Shown here piece after piece: positions 1-11,980 of a stretch of 64,000 nt of DNA. Numbering within the stretch: position 1 is the stretch's first letter; each line of letters begins with the position of its first letter. Source of the DNA: Serpula lacrymans var. lacrymans S7.9 (Eukaryota; Basidiomycota; Agaricomycetes; Boletales; Serpulaceae); contig NW_006763297.1 in assembly GCF_000218685.1 (NCBI RefSeq), positions 1,268,249 to 1,332,248 of the forward strand, given 5' to 3'. The translations under genes and the position numbers were made by a program. The notes below the pieces were generated by a model. It did no database searches and had not been told where the DNA came from. It was given only the letters and a program-made list of their open reading frames with translations.

Positions 1-176
1 ACTTGGAGAAAGAAAAGGTACAGGCTGGTATCTGGGGATCCGCACAGAGATCGTCGCATTCTGCCACGGGATCTATATATGGGAATTTCGGAGGAGTGAC
101 AGGAGGAGCTGCTAGTGGTAACAATTCTGGTACTTCTAAGGCTTCTGGTGGTGGATTAGACGACCTTCTGCTTTGA
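1..176 (+). CDS. 3' end of an unidentified protein (partial)
   Basis: The window opens inside an open frame (codons begin at base 3) that runs to a TGA at 174-176. The last 57 residues are rich in Gly, Ser, Thr and Asn, and end in GGGLDDLLL. That terminal LDDLL is an acidic di-leucine/clathrin-box-like motif often found on trafficking proteins, but this is only a resemblance. There is too little of the protein to name a family. Reading the same strand as the hexosaminidase downstream, it ends 587 bp before that gene's start codon. Confidence 0.6.
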   Translation, partial: LEKEKVQAGIWGSAQRSSHSATGSIYGNFGGVTGGAASGNNSGTSKASGGGLDDLLL

Positions 177-763
177 GATTGTAGACAGTGTAACCTCGTT
201 CAAATATCTCGGAATAGTTTACATAGATAGGAGGTAGTATGACATTTACAATTTTACATAGTTTGCCTGTTCCCGGTCCGCTGCGTTTGAGACTGGTGTA
301 TAATTCAAGCCAAAGCTTTTGTCAGGTGAGCACCTTTGTGTCAATGTGGTCTTGTGTGTGTAAGAGATTTGATGGGGGCACTGACCTGAAGCACATGAAT
401 TGCGTGAGACATATGGGCGCTAGAATGGGTGCCTTTGTGTACCTTTTCATTTTAGAGGTCCATGTCTACACTTTTCACTCGATTGACAGGAACAAGCAGT
501 CCCGTCCACGGCATTGCCTGGTTCATATGTTCCACTCATGCGTCTTGCAATCTTATCTGAGCCTCGATGTCTGACTTCTGTATGGCGAATCTGTACGGGT
601 CAAGTTGAGCGTCCGATAGGTTGCCTGGGTATCACGCGGTCAATAATTTCGTTCTGATGGCCAGCCTTCGTTTGCATGGTTGCGTCGTGACTTCATATAT
701 ATTGGCCAAGGCAAGACATGTTAACTTTTTTTCTCTAACCAGAATTGCTGCTCGAGTTCCACG
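177..763. other. Intergenic, 5' region of the hexosaminidase gene
   Basis: No supported gene. Two open frames of 111 and 76 codons occur, but neither resembles a known protein and neither fits a splice model. The stretch should hold the terminator of the preceding gene and the promoter of the GH20 gene; I see no distinctive motif. Confidence 0.4.
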
Positions 764-3117
764 ATGGCACCCAAGCTCGTCGTTGTGCTCACTGCCATCT
801 TGGCGGCCTCTGCCCCCGTTTATGCGTTATGGCCTCTGCCCCAGAATTTAACCACTGGTTCTGACGCCCTCGTCGTTGCCTCGGACTTCTACATAGACCT
901 GTCCTTCAACAATGCACCCTCCGACCTCAAGAGTGCCGTTTCTCGTACTTCGTCGTTCTTGGCGCACGATAACCTCGGTCGTCTTATCGTTGGACGTGGT
1001 TCGTCTGATGCAGCGGCCATTAAGTCTGCCAAAGAACTGTGCAAACTGACCGTTACCTTGGATTCGGGAGCTCCTAAAACTCTTCGAAGCGTATCTGAAG
1101 AGGCCATGGATGACATCGAGGAGCGCGACGAGGCGTACTCCTTGAGCGTTCCTTCCGATGGCTCTGCAGCCATCCTCAAAGCCAATTCCTCTCTTGGCTT
1201 GTTCAGAGGTCTTACCACATTCTCTCAACTTTGGTACGAGTATGATGGCACCACCTACAACCCAGAGGCTCCCATCGAAATCACTGACTGGCCTCTTTAC
1301 GTGCGTCACATTTTAAAACACGTCGAGGTGGTGGTTTCAACTGACATTGTTCTACTAAATTCTGCAGCCGTATCGTGGATTTATGTTGGACACCGCTCGC
1401 AACTAGTTAGTACTCTTGATTCTAAGAAAGTAGTGAGATTATGAACCTTTGGACTGTAGCTTCCCTGTTTCTGATATCAAGCGTCAAATCGATGCTATGA
1501 GTTGGGTCAAGGTTCGTTTAACTTATTTACTGAGAGTACCTCCTTTCAACCAATTATAACAGATCAACACCTTCCACTGGCATGTAGTCGACAGCCAAAG
1601 CTTCCCTCTGGAAATCCCTGGTTTCGAACAGATCGCAAGCAAGGGAGCATACTCGTCAACGAATGTATACACCAAGTCGGACGTTGAAGATATCATTAAC
1701 TATGCCGCTGAGGTAGATTTCCCCTCACGTTTTTTCAAGTTCATATTCTAATTCTCTGTATACTAGCGTGGTATAGATGTCATTGCTGTAAGTTTGTTAT
1801 CATACTCAGATGGGCTTCTTTCACTCAAGGCTTTTTTCCTGTAGGAAATTGACACGCCAGGTCACACTGCGATCATCGCCGATGCTTACCCTGAGCATGT
1901 CGCGTGTCCTCAATCCACCCCATGGGCCACCTTTGCCAATGGTACTGAAATTCCTCTCAGTTTCTTTTAGCGCTCGCTCTTATTGCCCTTATTAAGAACC
2001 TCCTGCCGGTCAACTGAGATTTGCTGCACCTGAAACTGTCAACTTCACAGCTGAGCTCATTTCCGCTGCTGCGAAGCTCTTCCCTTCCAAGTATTTCAGC
2101 ACTGGCGGTGATGAAATAAACCAAGAATGTTACACTCAGGATGCGCAGACGCAGCAGATCCTGAACTCGACTGGTCAGACCTTCACCGAAGCACTGAGCA
2201 CGTTCACCAAATCTTCACATGATGCATTGGAAGAGCAAGGCAAAACACCCATTGTTTGGGAAGGTAAGGTCGATGTATTCTTGGCGAAACTGTGCTGATA
2301 TTTTCTTAATTGACAGAGATGGTCCTCGACTTCAATGTTACTACGCTGTCGAACAAAACCATTGTCATGTATGCGTCTTATGTTTTATCAAGACCTATAA
2401 CTAACCTCATACTTGGTAGGGTTTGGATCTCCTCTGATGATGTTGCAGCTGTAGCACAGAAAGGATACAGACTTGTTCACGCCGCTTCTGACTACTTTTA
2501 CTTGGTTAGTTCGCCTCGTTCATCTGACTTCACCCGGCTGATTATGTGTGACGACAGGACTGTGGAGGAGGCGGATGGGTTGGTAACAACCCAGACGGGT
2601 AAATATTCAGAGGTTATGGTAAATACAGAATCAATACTGATACTTATGTTCTTCTTATAGTAACAGTTGGTGTGACCCTTTCAAGACATGGCAGAAGGTC
2701 TATTTCAAATTAACTCCACCTGAGACGCGATCACTGACTCTTGAACATTCATCAGTCTTATACCTTCGATATAACTGCAAACTTAACCGAGGCAGAAAGC
2801 CAGCTCGTGCTCGGTGGTGAGTAATTGCTCAGTCTTCTTTGCAACTCGCAGGAAATAATGTTGGGCCATACCTACCTCTAGGCCAACACCTTATTTGGAC
2901 TGAACAGACGTCACCTCATAACATTGACCCCATTGTCTGGCCTCGTGCTGCTTCGTCGGCTGAGCTGTTCTGGTCGGGTCCTGGCTTGAATGTCAGCGCA
3001 GCACTGCCCCGCCTCCACGACGTGGCCTTCAGAATGTCGAACCGTGGCGTCAAGGCCATCTCTCTCCAGCCGCTGTGGTGCGCGTTGAGGCCTGGACTGT
3101 GTGATCTGACTGCTTGA
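764..3117 (+). CDS. Secreted beta-N-acetylhexosaminidase (GH20), 13 exons
   Basis: Exo-hydrolase releasing terminal GlcNAc/GalNAc from chitin oligomers and glycans. Exons: 764-1300, 1368-1405, 1460-1511, 1563-1712, 1767-1787, 1845-1941, 1997-2263, 2317-2368, 2420-2504, 2558-2598, 2661-2697, 2756-2816, 2882-3117. All phases join, giving 557 residues, usual for fungal GH20. Residues 1-20 form a signal peptide (MAPKLVVVLTAILAASAPVYA). An N-terminal GH20b-type domain is followed by the barrel, which begins YRGFMLDTARNYFP. FHWHVVDSQSFPLE and IDTPGHT match conserved barrel strands. The catalytic Asp-Glu pair is D337-E338 in STGGDEINQECY; the substrate-pocket Trp motif WTEQTS lies near the C-terminus. 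Likely roles are cell-wall remodelling and chitin recycling outside the cell. Family assignment is firm; the smallest exon (21 nt) is set by phase and homology. Confidence 0.95.
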
Positions 3118-3462
3118 TCCCATGTAAAGTTGAAATGCAATGGAGGACCTGGACCGAATCTAGTCTATGCTACTATCTATTTCTTTTCGCTCCATTATAA
3201 AACTTATTGTGGTTATATTGAAGTATTAATGGCATATAATATTCACTAGGATGGCGCATGAGCGCCCTCTTGGATTCTAAGAGATAATGAGTAAACCGTC
3301 TGCCTCACACGCATACGCCATTTTTAGGGTAAAAAGTGAGAACACCTGGAAGAGTGGTAGATCCATGAAAAAACGAAACCACTTTGATACAAACCACACC
3401 TACCAGCCACTTGAGCATAGAAACGCCTAGTATTACTTCCCAGTTGATGGATGAAATAATGA
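3118..3462. other. Convergent intergenic region
   Basis: AT-rich space between the stop of the hexosaminidase (plus) and the stop of RPC9 (minus). It should contain both polyadenylation regions. No gene or repeat seen. Confidence 0.4.
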
Positions 3463-4263
3463 CTATTCATCATCCATATCAAGGTCACCTTCAACACCGG
3501 CACCTTCTCCCGTATCGTCAAATATCACTTCGTTTGCGTCATATACTTCTTCGCCCCAACCTTGTTCTTCTTCTCTATATACTTCAGCCTCGCCTGCAGC
3601 GGGCGGATGCGATCTCTCGGAATACGAGAGACCAGGCGACGCGTATGGAGCATTCAGGGATCTTCGCACAGCCGAGAGAATGTCGTCCATTTGTTCTCCG
3701 AGCCGATCTTCTAGTTCCTCGACAACCTGATGATAACACTATTGAGCTGGCAAGATCTCACGCCCAAACACATTGTCCACATACAACATAGAGCTCGACG
3801 GGTTCAGTTGGAGCGAGATTCACGATTTGCAGCTTCTCAGCCTTTGTAAGTGAATACGGTGCAAGATCACGAGTAAGCTGTTTTATGCCAGCTTCTGACT
3901 GTTGCGCGATTGGTTGGTAATCTGCACTGAGATACTGGATGGCCTGGGTGTGGTCTCTGATGAATAGGAAAGGTAGCATATGAGGAAAAGAACCTCACCT
4001 CAACTTCCACAGTCCTCAGATTCTCGCTGATATCCACTGCCGCTGGATCTGATCCACCCTTTCCTGTAACCCCTGCACCGTCCTCTTCCTTCTTGATTCT
4101 GACGGCAGTTTTTGCTCGTGAGAGATAATCGTTGTCGAGCTCACGAAGCAGCGAGAGGACTTCATAGTTAGATAGAAATGAAGCCCTTGGATTAAGTACC
4201 TAACGACCGATGAAGGGAATAAGAGAAAGACGCAGACGACGAAAACCGTCGACGAACCTCCAT
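3463..4263 (-). CDS. RPC17: DNA-directed RNA polymerase III subunit RPC9 (Rpc17/Rpb4-like)
   Basis: Subunit of the RNA polymerase III stalk (partner of RPC8/Rpc25), needed for initiation at tRNA and 5S genes. Exons on the minus strand: 4258-4263 (just ATG GAG), 3999-4199, 3785-3943, 3463-3726; total 209 residues. The two-codon first exon is supported by the resulting start MEVLNPRASFLSNYEVL, the standard opening of this family. Exon 3 carries the hallmark LTKAEKLQIVNLAPTEPVEL, and exon 4 continues with VVEELEDRL. The C-terminus is an acidic tail ending DLDMDDE. Exon 3 must start at 3943 (CCCAG acceptor); the earlier CATCAG acceptor would break the frame. It is divergent from NOT2, with 255 bp between start codons. 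Confidence 0.92.
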
Positions 4264-4518
4264 AGGATGATATATATCCTGAGGAAAGGGCGGGGTCCTG
4301 TAAGGTTAGGGTTTGCCGTGGCGGGGTGAAGTCCAAACAAACGACAATATCAAAGGAGAGCTCCCCTTCCAGCGAACTAGCCAATTCCAGGAGATTGTAA
4401 AACAAGCATCCAACCCGTCCAGGTGAGCTGAATGTCTCTTTTCGCCAGAGAAAAACTGTCAGGGAGTCTCAACGCTTTTATTCCAGCTTTTGTTACGCCA
4501 TATATCTGAAGAATAGCC
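4264..4518. promoter_or_regulatory. Shared divergent promoter region of RPC9 and NOT2
   Basis: The two start codons lie 255 bp apart on opposite strands, so both promoters must lie here. No TATA box stands out, as expected for housekeeping genes. Inference from gene layout only. Confidence 0.4.
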
Positions 4519-6833
4519 ATGAATCGTCCAGGTATGAGGCCACTTCACTTCCCGTGCATATGAAACACCACATCTCGTTTGTATCTCCTCAGGTCAACCC
4601 CCACAAAGACCACCAAGTCTTGCACCAAACCCCGGAATGGCAGCTCAGTTCCGTGGTCCTTATCCGCAATTTGGCATGCCACCAAGGAATGTAAATGTTA
4701 TGCAGGCAAACTACGGTCCTGGGCTGCAGCCAAGCAACCACCGAACGTCTGCCCAACAACAGAATATCATTCCACAACCCTCTCCCGGCTTTCTTCAGCA
4801 ACGGACCCAGAACAATTATCCTTTTGCGACAGGACTCCTTCAGCAAGGACAAAGAGACCAACCAACACCACTTCAGCAACATACAAATAATCCTCCCCAA
4901 TCACAGCAACCACTTCAGGCACAACAAGCAAACGGAAACTCCACTTCTCTATTGCCTCAGCTACCTTCAAGCGCGACTACTCCGAGTCTCGCGGGAACAG
5001 CACCATCGGTCTCGTCTGCCAGCGAAGTGGGGTTAGACCCAAACGATTTCCCAGCGCTAGGGTCAACGGCGCCCACTGCTACGTCATCGAATAATAATAT
5101 ATCGAACGCAAACAACAGTGTTGTAACCAGCTATGCGAGTCAGGCGGGGACGGGGGTGCCTCAGGGAGCGGCGGTAGTGACAGGAGTGGTGGGGAGTCAA
5201 CAGCGGGATTTCACCCCCGATGATTTTCCTGCACTTGGTGGACAACCACAAACCCAAAACCAGAACTCTACATCGCATCCACAGCCGCCGCAACAGCAGA
5301 ATCAAACTCAGGAAAACCTTTCGCATTCTCACCCACCAGGACTTAATGGGTTCCAACATAGTGATCATTCGCAGCAACAACACCGACAAAACCTGTTAGG
5401 CTCTTTATCAGGGGGTCAGCAACCTAATACTCCAGGGATGCTCAATTTGAGTGCCAGTCAAACGCGAGGAATTCATACCGGCTTTCAGCAACCACCGAGT
5501 GAAGCGGAAAAACAACGGGTAAGTGCCGTTCAAATTTATCTTCGAATCAACCTTGGCTATTCACACAAACTTGCAATGGAACATAACATCTGGCTTATCT
5601 TGGCTTGTTGCAGCAAAACTATGCATTGAAGCTTAACCAGGCGTCCCATGCAGCTTGGAACTCACCTAATCCAAGCGCTCAGGGTCAAGCGGCAACTGGG
5701 AATCCATTTTCTAACTCATCATCGGCAACGGCAACAGCGCTTCAACAAAATGGAACGCACCAGTCTCAGTCTCAGAATCAGAGTAGTGGGCAGTCGCAAT
5801 TACAATCGCAGCCACACTTAAATGCACCTCCGGGCGTACCACCTCCGTCTGGTTCTTTTGGCGCTCAACAGCACCAACATCAACCATCATCGGGGATGCT
5901 AGGCACAAACGCAGCAACGGCGGGTGCAGGTACAGGAGTTACATCAGCTTCAGCCCCATATGCATCGAACGGAGTACCGTTAACGCTAGAACACCATCAT
6001 CCACAGACACCAGCACAGCAAGTACTGATGAGTGCGGCCGATCGGTGGGGACTACTGGGTCTGCTTGCGATGATTAAGAACGCGGGGATTGACTCGGACG
6101 GTGGTTTGAGTAGTGTAGGCACAGATTTGGGGACAATGGGTTTGGATATGGGTTACTCTGGGTCAGTTCCTCTTTGACTTGCATTCGTCCACGTCATTAC
6201 AACTATGCTCCGTTATTTTACACGGCTTCCTCCATCTTGTCCATGATATTGACACGCTGTAATTCAGGAACCTGTATTCAACTTTCATAACTCCCTGGGC
6301 GGATCAATCAGCCGCACATAGTGTTGAGCCTGATTTCCATCTGCCTGCATGTTACAATGTACAACCGCCTCCACCAGGGCCAAACAAAGCTGCGGCTTTT
6401 AGCGACGAGACACTGTTTTTCATGTTCTATTCTAGTCCTCGAGATGCACTCCAAGAAGTTGCAGCTCAAGAACTGTGTGTATACCTTTTATCGTAAGGTT
6501 GCACCCGCTTATTGGTTCTTCGTGTTTAGATGGAACCGGAATTGGCGTTATCACAAGGAACTTAGGTTCTGGATTACCAAGGAAAGTGGGACATCACCCT
6601 CACAGAAGGTCCAGGGAGGAGAACAAGGAACATACACCTTCTGGGATCCGGAGAATTGGGGCAAGGAGCGCAAAGAAATGACAGTTCTGTATGCGGACCT
6701 CGAGGAGAAGAGTGTACCTGTATTCCAGCCAGGGCCAGGCCTTGTGCTGGCCCAACAACCTCCGCAAGCGCAAGCGCAACAGGTGCAGCAGCAACAGCAG
6801 GTAGGGCGAGGGTCTTTCCAGATGGGGCTGTAA
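4519..6833 (+). CDS. NOT2: CCR4-NOT complex subunit NOT2
   Basis: Scaffold subunit of the CCR4-NOT deadenylase, pairing with NOT3/NOT5 and docking on NOT1 to control mRNA decay and transcription. Exons: 4519-4531, 4593-5518, 5614-6161, 6268-6474, 6530-6833; 665 residues. The start is a 13-nt exon (MNRP) spliced in phase to GQPPQRPPS. The N-terminal half is Gln/Asn/Pro-rich and disordered, and holds two copies of the NOT2 signature DPNDFPALG / TPDDFPALGG. After a conserved helix (ADRWGLLGLLAMIKN) the C-terminal NOT box covers roughly 496-650: LYSTFITPWADQ, LFFMFYSSPRDALQ, RNWRYHKELRFWITK and GTYTFWDPENWGKERKEM. The extreme C-terminus is a Gln/Ala-rich tail. VTS1, which recruits this complex to target mRNAs in yeast, is encoded elsewhere in the window. 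Confidence 0.95.
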
Positions 6834-7457
6834 CTCCATTGAGAAGAGACGTTGAGAGGGGATGAATCGCCAGTTTGTCTCATTTCCGAGAGAGCCTGAG
6901 CTCGTGTTTATGGCATTTTTTCACCCTTCATTATATTTGATTGTTAAGAGCAATTCAACTACCCTTTGTTGACCTCCTTCGCGAGTTTCGAACTCTTGTA
7001 TCTGTAATTTGCTCCTTATTCCCTTCTATCTTCGTTTCTTACTAGTCTCCCCGCCCATCTGCAAGGTGTCTTTGATCAGTTATCTCGTTCAGTATGAGTC
7101 AATATTCATTTCCCTCTGCAGCTGCAGAAGTTACTGAGCAATCTGTCGTCTGGGCTTGTCACAAAAGATGCCGGGGTGTCTTCCAAGTTAGAACCCAGTC
7201 ATGTACACTGAGGAGATGATCGACGATTCAGATGCTATCATATTGCACATAAGTCCGCGAGATCGTTTACGGCCCATCTATGGCCTACATAGCACTCAAG
7301 TCGGTCTTCAAAAATCACTTTCAAAGGAGCTGTCCCATTTCCCCAAAATCACTCTGAATCCTGTTTTTCCTCCCAGATACATCTCTACTATCTTGTTGAA
7401 GCTTCCGATTTGTTGCAGGCAGAAGCACCAAGTTGTCTCGTGAACTGAGAACTTGAT
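6834..7457. other. Intergenic region between NOT2 and the prenyltransferase
   Basis: Same-strand spacer of about 620 bp containing the NOT2 3' end and the upstream region of the next gene. An 80-codon open frame at 7201 has no recognisable content. Nothing else seen. Confidence 0.4.
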
Positions 7458-9108
7458 ATGCCTACTACAAACTCTGAGTCTGACTTGGAACCGCTGGCAG
7501 AGCTACCTCGCCTGGCTACCACAGGACATGCAACTCACTGTAAAATGTGTCTGGCTGGTTTACCAGCCGGACAGGTCGATATAGATTCATCAAGGTATGT
7601 ACCAAGTTACTTCTTTAGTCCGTGAGTACGTCTGACTCTCAGGCTTTGTCACCGCAATGATAGACTAGCATTGGTATTTTATTGCCTGGGGTCTCTGGAC
7701 TTGTTGGACATCATCAATAACAAGACAAATAATGACGAACGTCAGATGTGGGTGAGCTGGGTTTGGGAGCAACAGACGAGTTTGTATATTTTATTATGCA
7801 TTTCTCTTTGGGGCATCGAGGGCCATTGTCGACGGTCGGTTGACATACTGGCATAGGTGGGCCGTATGGTTCTGGATTCAAGCCGGGTCCATATATGACA
7901 CCAGAAAAGCACCTGGGAGTCCCGGTTAGTATTCGCTCCCGATTAGCACCTGATCTTCCTAGTCTGATAGATAATTACTATCAAATTTCAGGACAATGAC
8001 TATTCAAATGATAACAGCCCCCACATCATTGTGACCTACACAGCTCTACTCTGTCTGGCAATACTACGTGACGACTTCACCAGACTGGATCGTTCAGGCT
8101 TGATCAAATTCCTCCGCTCCTGTCAAAAAGATGACGGAAGGTGAGTGTTTGTCGTTAGATTTGTGTTTGGCATTTAAACGCCCGTACAACAACAAGTTTT
8201 TCTACGGAGCCTCTTGGGGGTGACTCGGATCTTCGGACGGTATATTGTGCATTTGCAATCAGCAGCATGTTAGATGATTGGTCCGGAGTAAATGTCGACC
8301 GTGCGTTTGGGTTTATTGCATCATGCAGGGTGAGTACCGCAGTCAGTTCAGTAACGTTTATCAATAATTTCTTTTTCCTAGTCGTATGAAGGAGGTTACG
8401 GACAATCCCCCTTCTGCGAAGCTCAAGGTGCGCTAGACTCAGTGGGCAGCCTCGTATTAATAGTCATAATGGTTCAGGGGGGACTACGTATTGTGCACTT
8501 GCATCAATGCATCTCGCCAACCGATCCTTTCTCCTAATCGAGCACTTGTCTGCTTCGGAACGCCGTAATACTATCCGATGGCTTATACAAAACCAAGACG
8601 GGTCTGGTGGCTTTTGCGGGCGCACAGGAAAAGATGCAGATGCGTGCTACTGTTTTTGGTGTGGTGCCTCTCTCAGTGTAAGTCATATTTGCCCTTCTTC
8701 CTAGTATGGCCTCGTGGTTGGCTGTGTCGTAATATTCATCCATCACTCTTTCGCTTCGATCGGATCCTCTTAGATTCTGGGCGTGGGTGAATTGGTCAAC
8801 ACGTCTGCTCTTGCACGTTTTGTGGCATCTTGTCAGTTCAAATTCGGCGGGATTGCCAAAGCGCCGGGAGAGCATCCAGGTAAAATTTTGTTGATCATCA
8901 TCGAAAGAAAGGTCCTCGAGGACGGCTAACAAATCACTCAGATCCGTTTCATACATATCTGGCTCTAGCGGCGCTATCTTTGCACCCACCACAGCAAGAC
9001 GTGTCTGCACCGTCGTCCTGGATACTGCAGGCCCTCGACCCTTTGCTGAATACAAAGCAAGACACGGCAGCCTGGGCAAGGCAACACATTCCTGCTCCCG
9101 GTAATTAA
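7458..9108 (+). CDS. CDC43: Protein geranylgeranyltransferase type I, beta subunit
   Basis: Catalytic zinc subunit that attaches geranylgeranyl to CaaX proteins such as Rho and Cdc42, acting as a dimer with the shared alpha subunit. Exons: 7458-7594, 7643-7779, 7857-7924, 7992-8140, 8197-8329, 8382-8427, 8478-8677, 8774-8879, 8942-9108; 380 residues, the usual family length. Prenyltransferase alpha-alpha barrel repeats are clear: GGYGQSPFCEAQGGTTYCAL, then WLIQNQDGSGGFCGRTGK. Zinc ligands are D278 and C280 in DADACYCFW, and H329 in DPFHTY. LAALSLH close to the end is also typical. The start gives a short leader before SRLCHRNDRLALVFYCLGSLDLLD, matching the first helices of the family. It is convergent with the MIF4G-like gene; the stops lie 182 bp apart. 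Confidence 0.93.
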
Positions 9109-9290
9109 TTAAAGATTTCTGGACCAATCCGACGCATTTTGATACATTATTGGAACGTATTCATACCATGCTACCCCTGTTGTATCTCTACTTCCTTTAT
9201 CGGTTCGGACCCTCAAACACCAACTATTATGCGCACTTTCCAATACATATATCCATCCCTATAAGTGCAAGATAAAACTCGACTGCAAAT

Positions 9291-10677
9291 TTATTGCTGA
9301 AACGTCCTTTGTGATTGACCCTGGGCCTGCCATTGGGAGATCATAGCCACAATTTCCTATAATTTACAGGAATCAGATGAGGTAGACCGCTGGAGTACAG
9401 TAACATTACCTCCGTCCAACTTTGTATGGCCGATTTGTGGAAGTTATGCCCCACTACGCTCGCGTTGTCAGAGACAGAGCTTGCTCTCTGCGTGAAGCTC
9501 GCGATAAAATCGCGCATCAACTGATAACTTTCGGCAGTATGCCATAACGTTTTATTTGCATGGAGCAGGAGCGCATGTATTGCATATATATGCTCGACGG
9601 CGGAAAGCTTCGCCAAAAGCACGGATAGACAGTGATGCACAGATGCTTGGTTTATGAAGTGTTGGGAAAACAGATCTCCGACGAAGGCGGCGAAAGCGAG
9701 CGCAGAAGAAAGGCGTGACATGGAACAAGGCTTGTAAAGCGCAATAGCATCCGGCCTGTCCTGTAAGAGGGGAAAACTAAGTCAGCATCAGACGTCTAAC
9801 AGAACTTCAAGATCCGTACAGAGTTCCAGTTGGACATGAACAGATCGAACGCGCTGTCGCGAAGGTGGAAAGCAAAGCAGCCGGCTTGCCATTCTCCGAA
9901 TTGAACTTTGAGCTGGACATACACTGCACGGGCAAAAGGAGCTGTCCCATTAGGATGTTGAAGTCCCTCTGAGACCTTCAGGCAGAATTGCTTTGCAAGC
10001 TTTTCAAGTGCGTCGTATGTCCAATCGACATTGCGTAGTAAGGAGCACGCATACTGTAGGTGCAGCTGAGCATCTGTGGTAGATGCACCTGCTGCGAAAG
10101 TCGCAAAGCATGGTGGAATGTTGGGCTCGGCGGGCCTTGTAACGACTGTCGGGAGTCCGTGACGAGGACCTGGGCGATATGCCGCGGGTTCTGTAGACGC
10201 TGGTACGAATGGGACCGCGTTCGGATTGAAGGTACGGTTCGGGTGCAATGGTATTTGAAAATATGATTTCGACGAATAAGGGACAATTTGGCTAGGGGTT
10301 GTAGGATAGCCAGGAGCTTGGAGTGGGGTATCGCACGTCTCATTTGGCAAGGAGCCATCCACGATAGAACGCCACCACAGTTCTTCATGAGGCCCAGGGG
10401 GAGGTAGAGATGTGCCTCTTGAGTGGACTTTGGCAGTATCGGCAGTTTCTGGGAATGATAAGTCGTCTTCGAAGTCATTCAGAAGGGTTGTGCTGCTACT
10501 GCAAGGCGAAGACGTAGAATTAGATGGAGGGGAGTGGACTAGACTGTATATGTGTCGAATGCAATGCTTGTTATCCTGGTAGAAAGGGTCTGTATGTGGA
10601 TGAGCAGATAGATTATTCGAAGGAGGCTCGAATATTTTGTTAAGCTCTGATAGCAAAGCAAAGTCGTAGTTAGCCAT
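9291..10677 (-). CDS. MIF4G-like domain protein (eIF4G-related fold)
   Basis: Exons on the minus strand: 9820-10677, 9410-9760, 9291-9356; 424 residues. The first ~200 residues are Pro/Ser/Thr-rich and probably disordered. The C-terminal half is helical and recalls the MIF4G domain of eIF4G: VDWTYDALEKLAKQFCLKV near the start, and AFAAFVGDLFSQHFINQASV, which matches the FIGELF...motif of that domain. The last exon adds EIVAMISQWQAQGQ and is needed to complete the final helix. MIF4G-like proteins of this size recur in agaricomycetes, but I know no defined role; binding to translation factors or RNA is only an inference from the fold. An alternative is another HEAT-like helical repeat. It shares a 1.3-kb divergent upstream region with the HET-like gene. 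Confidence 0.65.
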
Positions 10678-11980
10678 CTTGAGAGAAGTTTACTGGCGAT
10701 ATAGAGGGATTCTGTGTTGAGAAATCCTGGTGTGCGATGGACGGATTTATATGGTGAATATCATGATATGGTCTAAGCGCATGGGACGATAAGAGTGCTT
10801 AGATACAATAAGCAGCTTTGGCTTTGACAATGTTCGACACAGAAGGTCCACGACCTTGACAGCAAGTTTATTAAGCAAAGTATTGATACAATAGGACGAG
10901 TACTCTGAGTAAAGCGAATGTGAGACTGTATTACTATCCGGGTCGAACATGATAATACGACGCACCATGTAACTTTACAACGACGTCGAATCTACAATTG
11001 CTCCTCGTAGCAACACAACAAGATGCATAGACAATAACGCTGAAAGGCGATCACACTGGTACTACTATTAGCTTGACTCGCCGGACTTGGAACCTGACAG
11101 AAAAGCAAAGGCGTCACTTGACCACGGGCAAGTTCCGGCCAGGCAGGCACGTGACAGCAAATACATGCACGTGATGTTCACGTGATGCATGATCGACCAA
11201 AGCTTCCGCCGTGTGGTACTAGCTCCGATGGATTCGTCGTAGACATCATTTGACACAGTGATGGCCGCAGTGGCAGGGCAGAGAGTATCATGTCAGTTCA
11301 GACACCCTATGTCCCTTACAGTGCCTTGCCTTATCACTTTGCAGCTATCGGCATAATACGGTGTCCGACCTCGAGGTTAGCTGGAAATCCACGACGATTG
11401 ATTTAAGGCATTTGACAATCATATCACAGCGACCATCATGACACAACCAAGCATTTCCCATAGGAAGACAACTGTTATACAGCTCCAAATTATCAAACTA
11501 TAGCACGGAGGCTGGACCATGACTGGCGCTCTCTTGGCGTCAGGTCGTAACTGGGCGAGGCCTTTATCGACTGGACCATCTAATGAAATTTCGCAGAGAC
11601 CCTTGTACGCAACGTTTTCCCAACTCCGTATTCAGGAAATTCGCACCAAGAGCGTTAGGCCATCAGGCCCACAGGTGTACAGCTTTCGTGTGGATCAACA
11701 CGGATGTATATTTTCCCTCTTTTTCTAATCCGTCAAATCGAATCTCAGCATTCCAATGGTATACGTAGATTTGTGCTAATAAAATCTTTGTATTCATGGC
11801 ACCGCCTCTCAAAGCTACATATATACTTCGAGATGTTGATGGGCAGCACAAGTATCTCCGCCTCTTCTTCATTCTCCTGTGATTACAACCCACGTTTGTC
11901 TATTTCTTTCCTCCGTGTGCCGACGATAAACTAATCCCTACCTCCTGCAGTCAAACTAGTGAGTCTACCGACCTCCTCGA
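10678..11980. other. Divergent intergenic region, 1.3 kb
   Basis: Upstream DNA of both the MIF4G-like gene (minus) and the HET-like gene (plus). Short open frames here (60-76 codons) overlap each other on both strands and look random. The only distinct signal is a cluster of three CACGTG palindromes, entered separately. Confidence 0.4.
11148..11184. promoter_or_regulatory. Cluster of three CACGTG (E-box) palindromes
   Basis: CACGTGA occurs at 11148, 11168 and 11179, three copies of a 6-bp palindrome in 37 bp. CACGTG is the core site of basic helix-loop-helix factors of the Cbf1/Pho4/SREBP type. The cluster sits about 470 bp upstream of the MIF4G-like start and about 800 bp upstream of the HET-like start, so the target gene is unclear. 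Binding is inferred. Confidence 0.45.

Noticed and set aside
848..1309. Minus-strand frames of 153 and 109 codons opposite the hexosaminidase
   Set aside because: They lie wholly within GH20 exon 1 and have no splice partners or family resemblance.
3941..3979. An RPC9 exon starting at the CATCAG acceptor or at an internal ATG at 3979
   Set aside because: That acceptor shifts the frame relative to exon 2, and the ATG lies in the intron. The CCCAG acceptor next to 3943 keeps the frame and matches the family.
6551..6883. Minus-strand frames rich in Cys/Leu opposite the end of NOT2
   Set aside because: Antisense of the CAG/CAA-rich tail of NOT2; no independent support.
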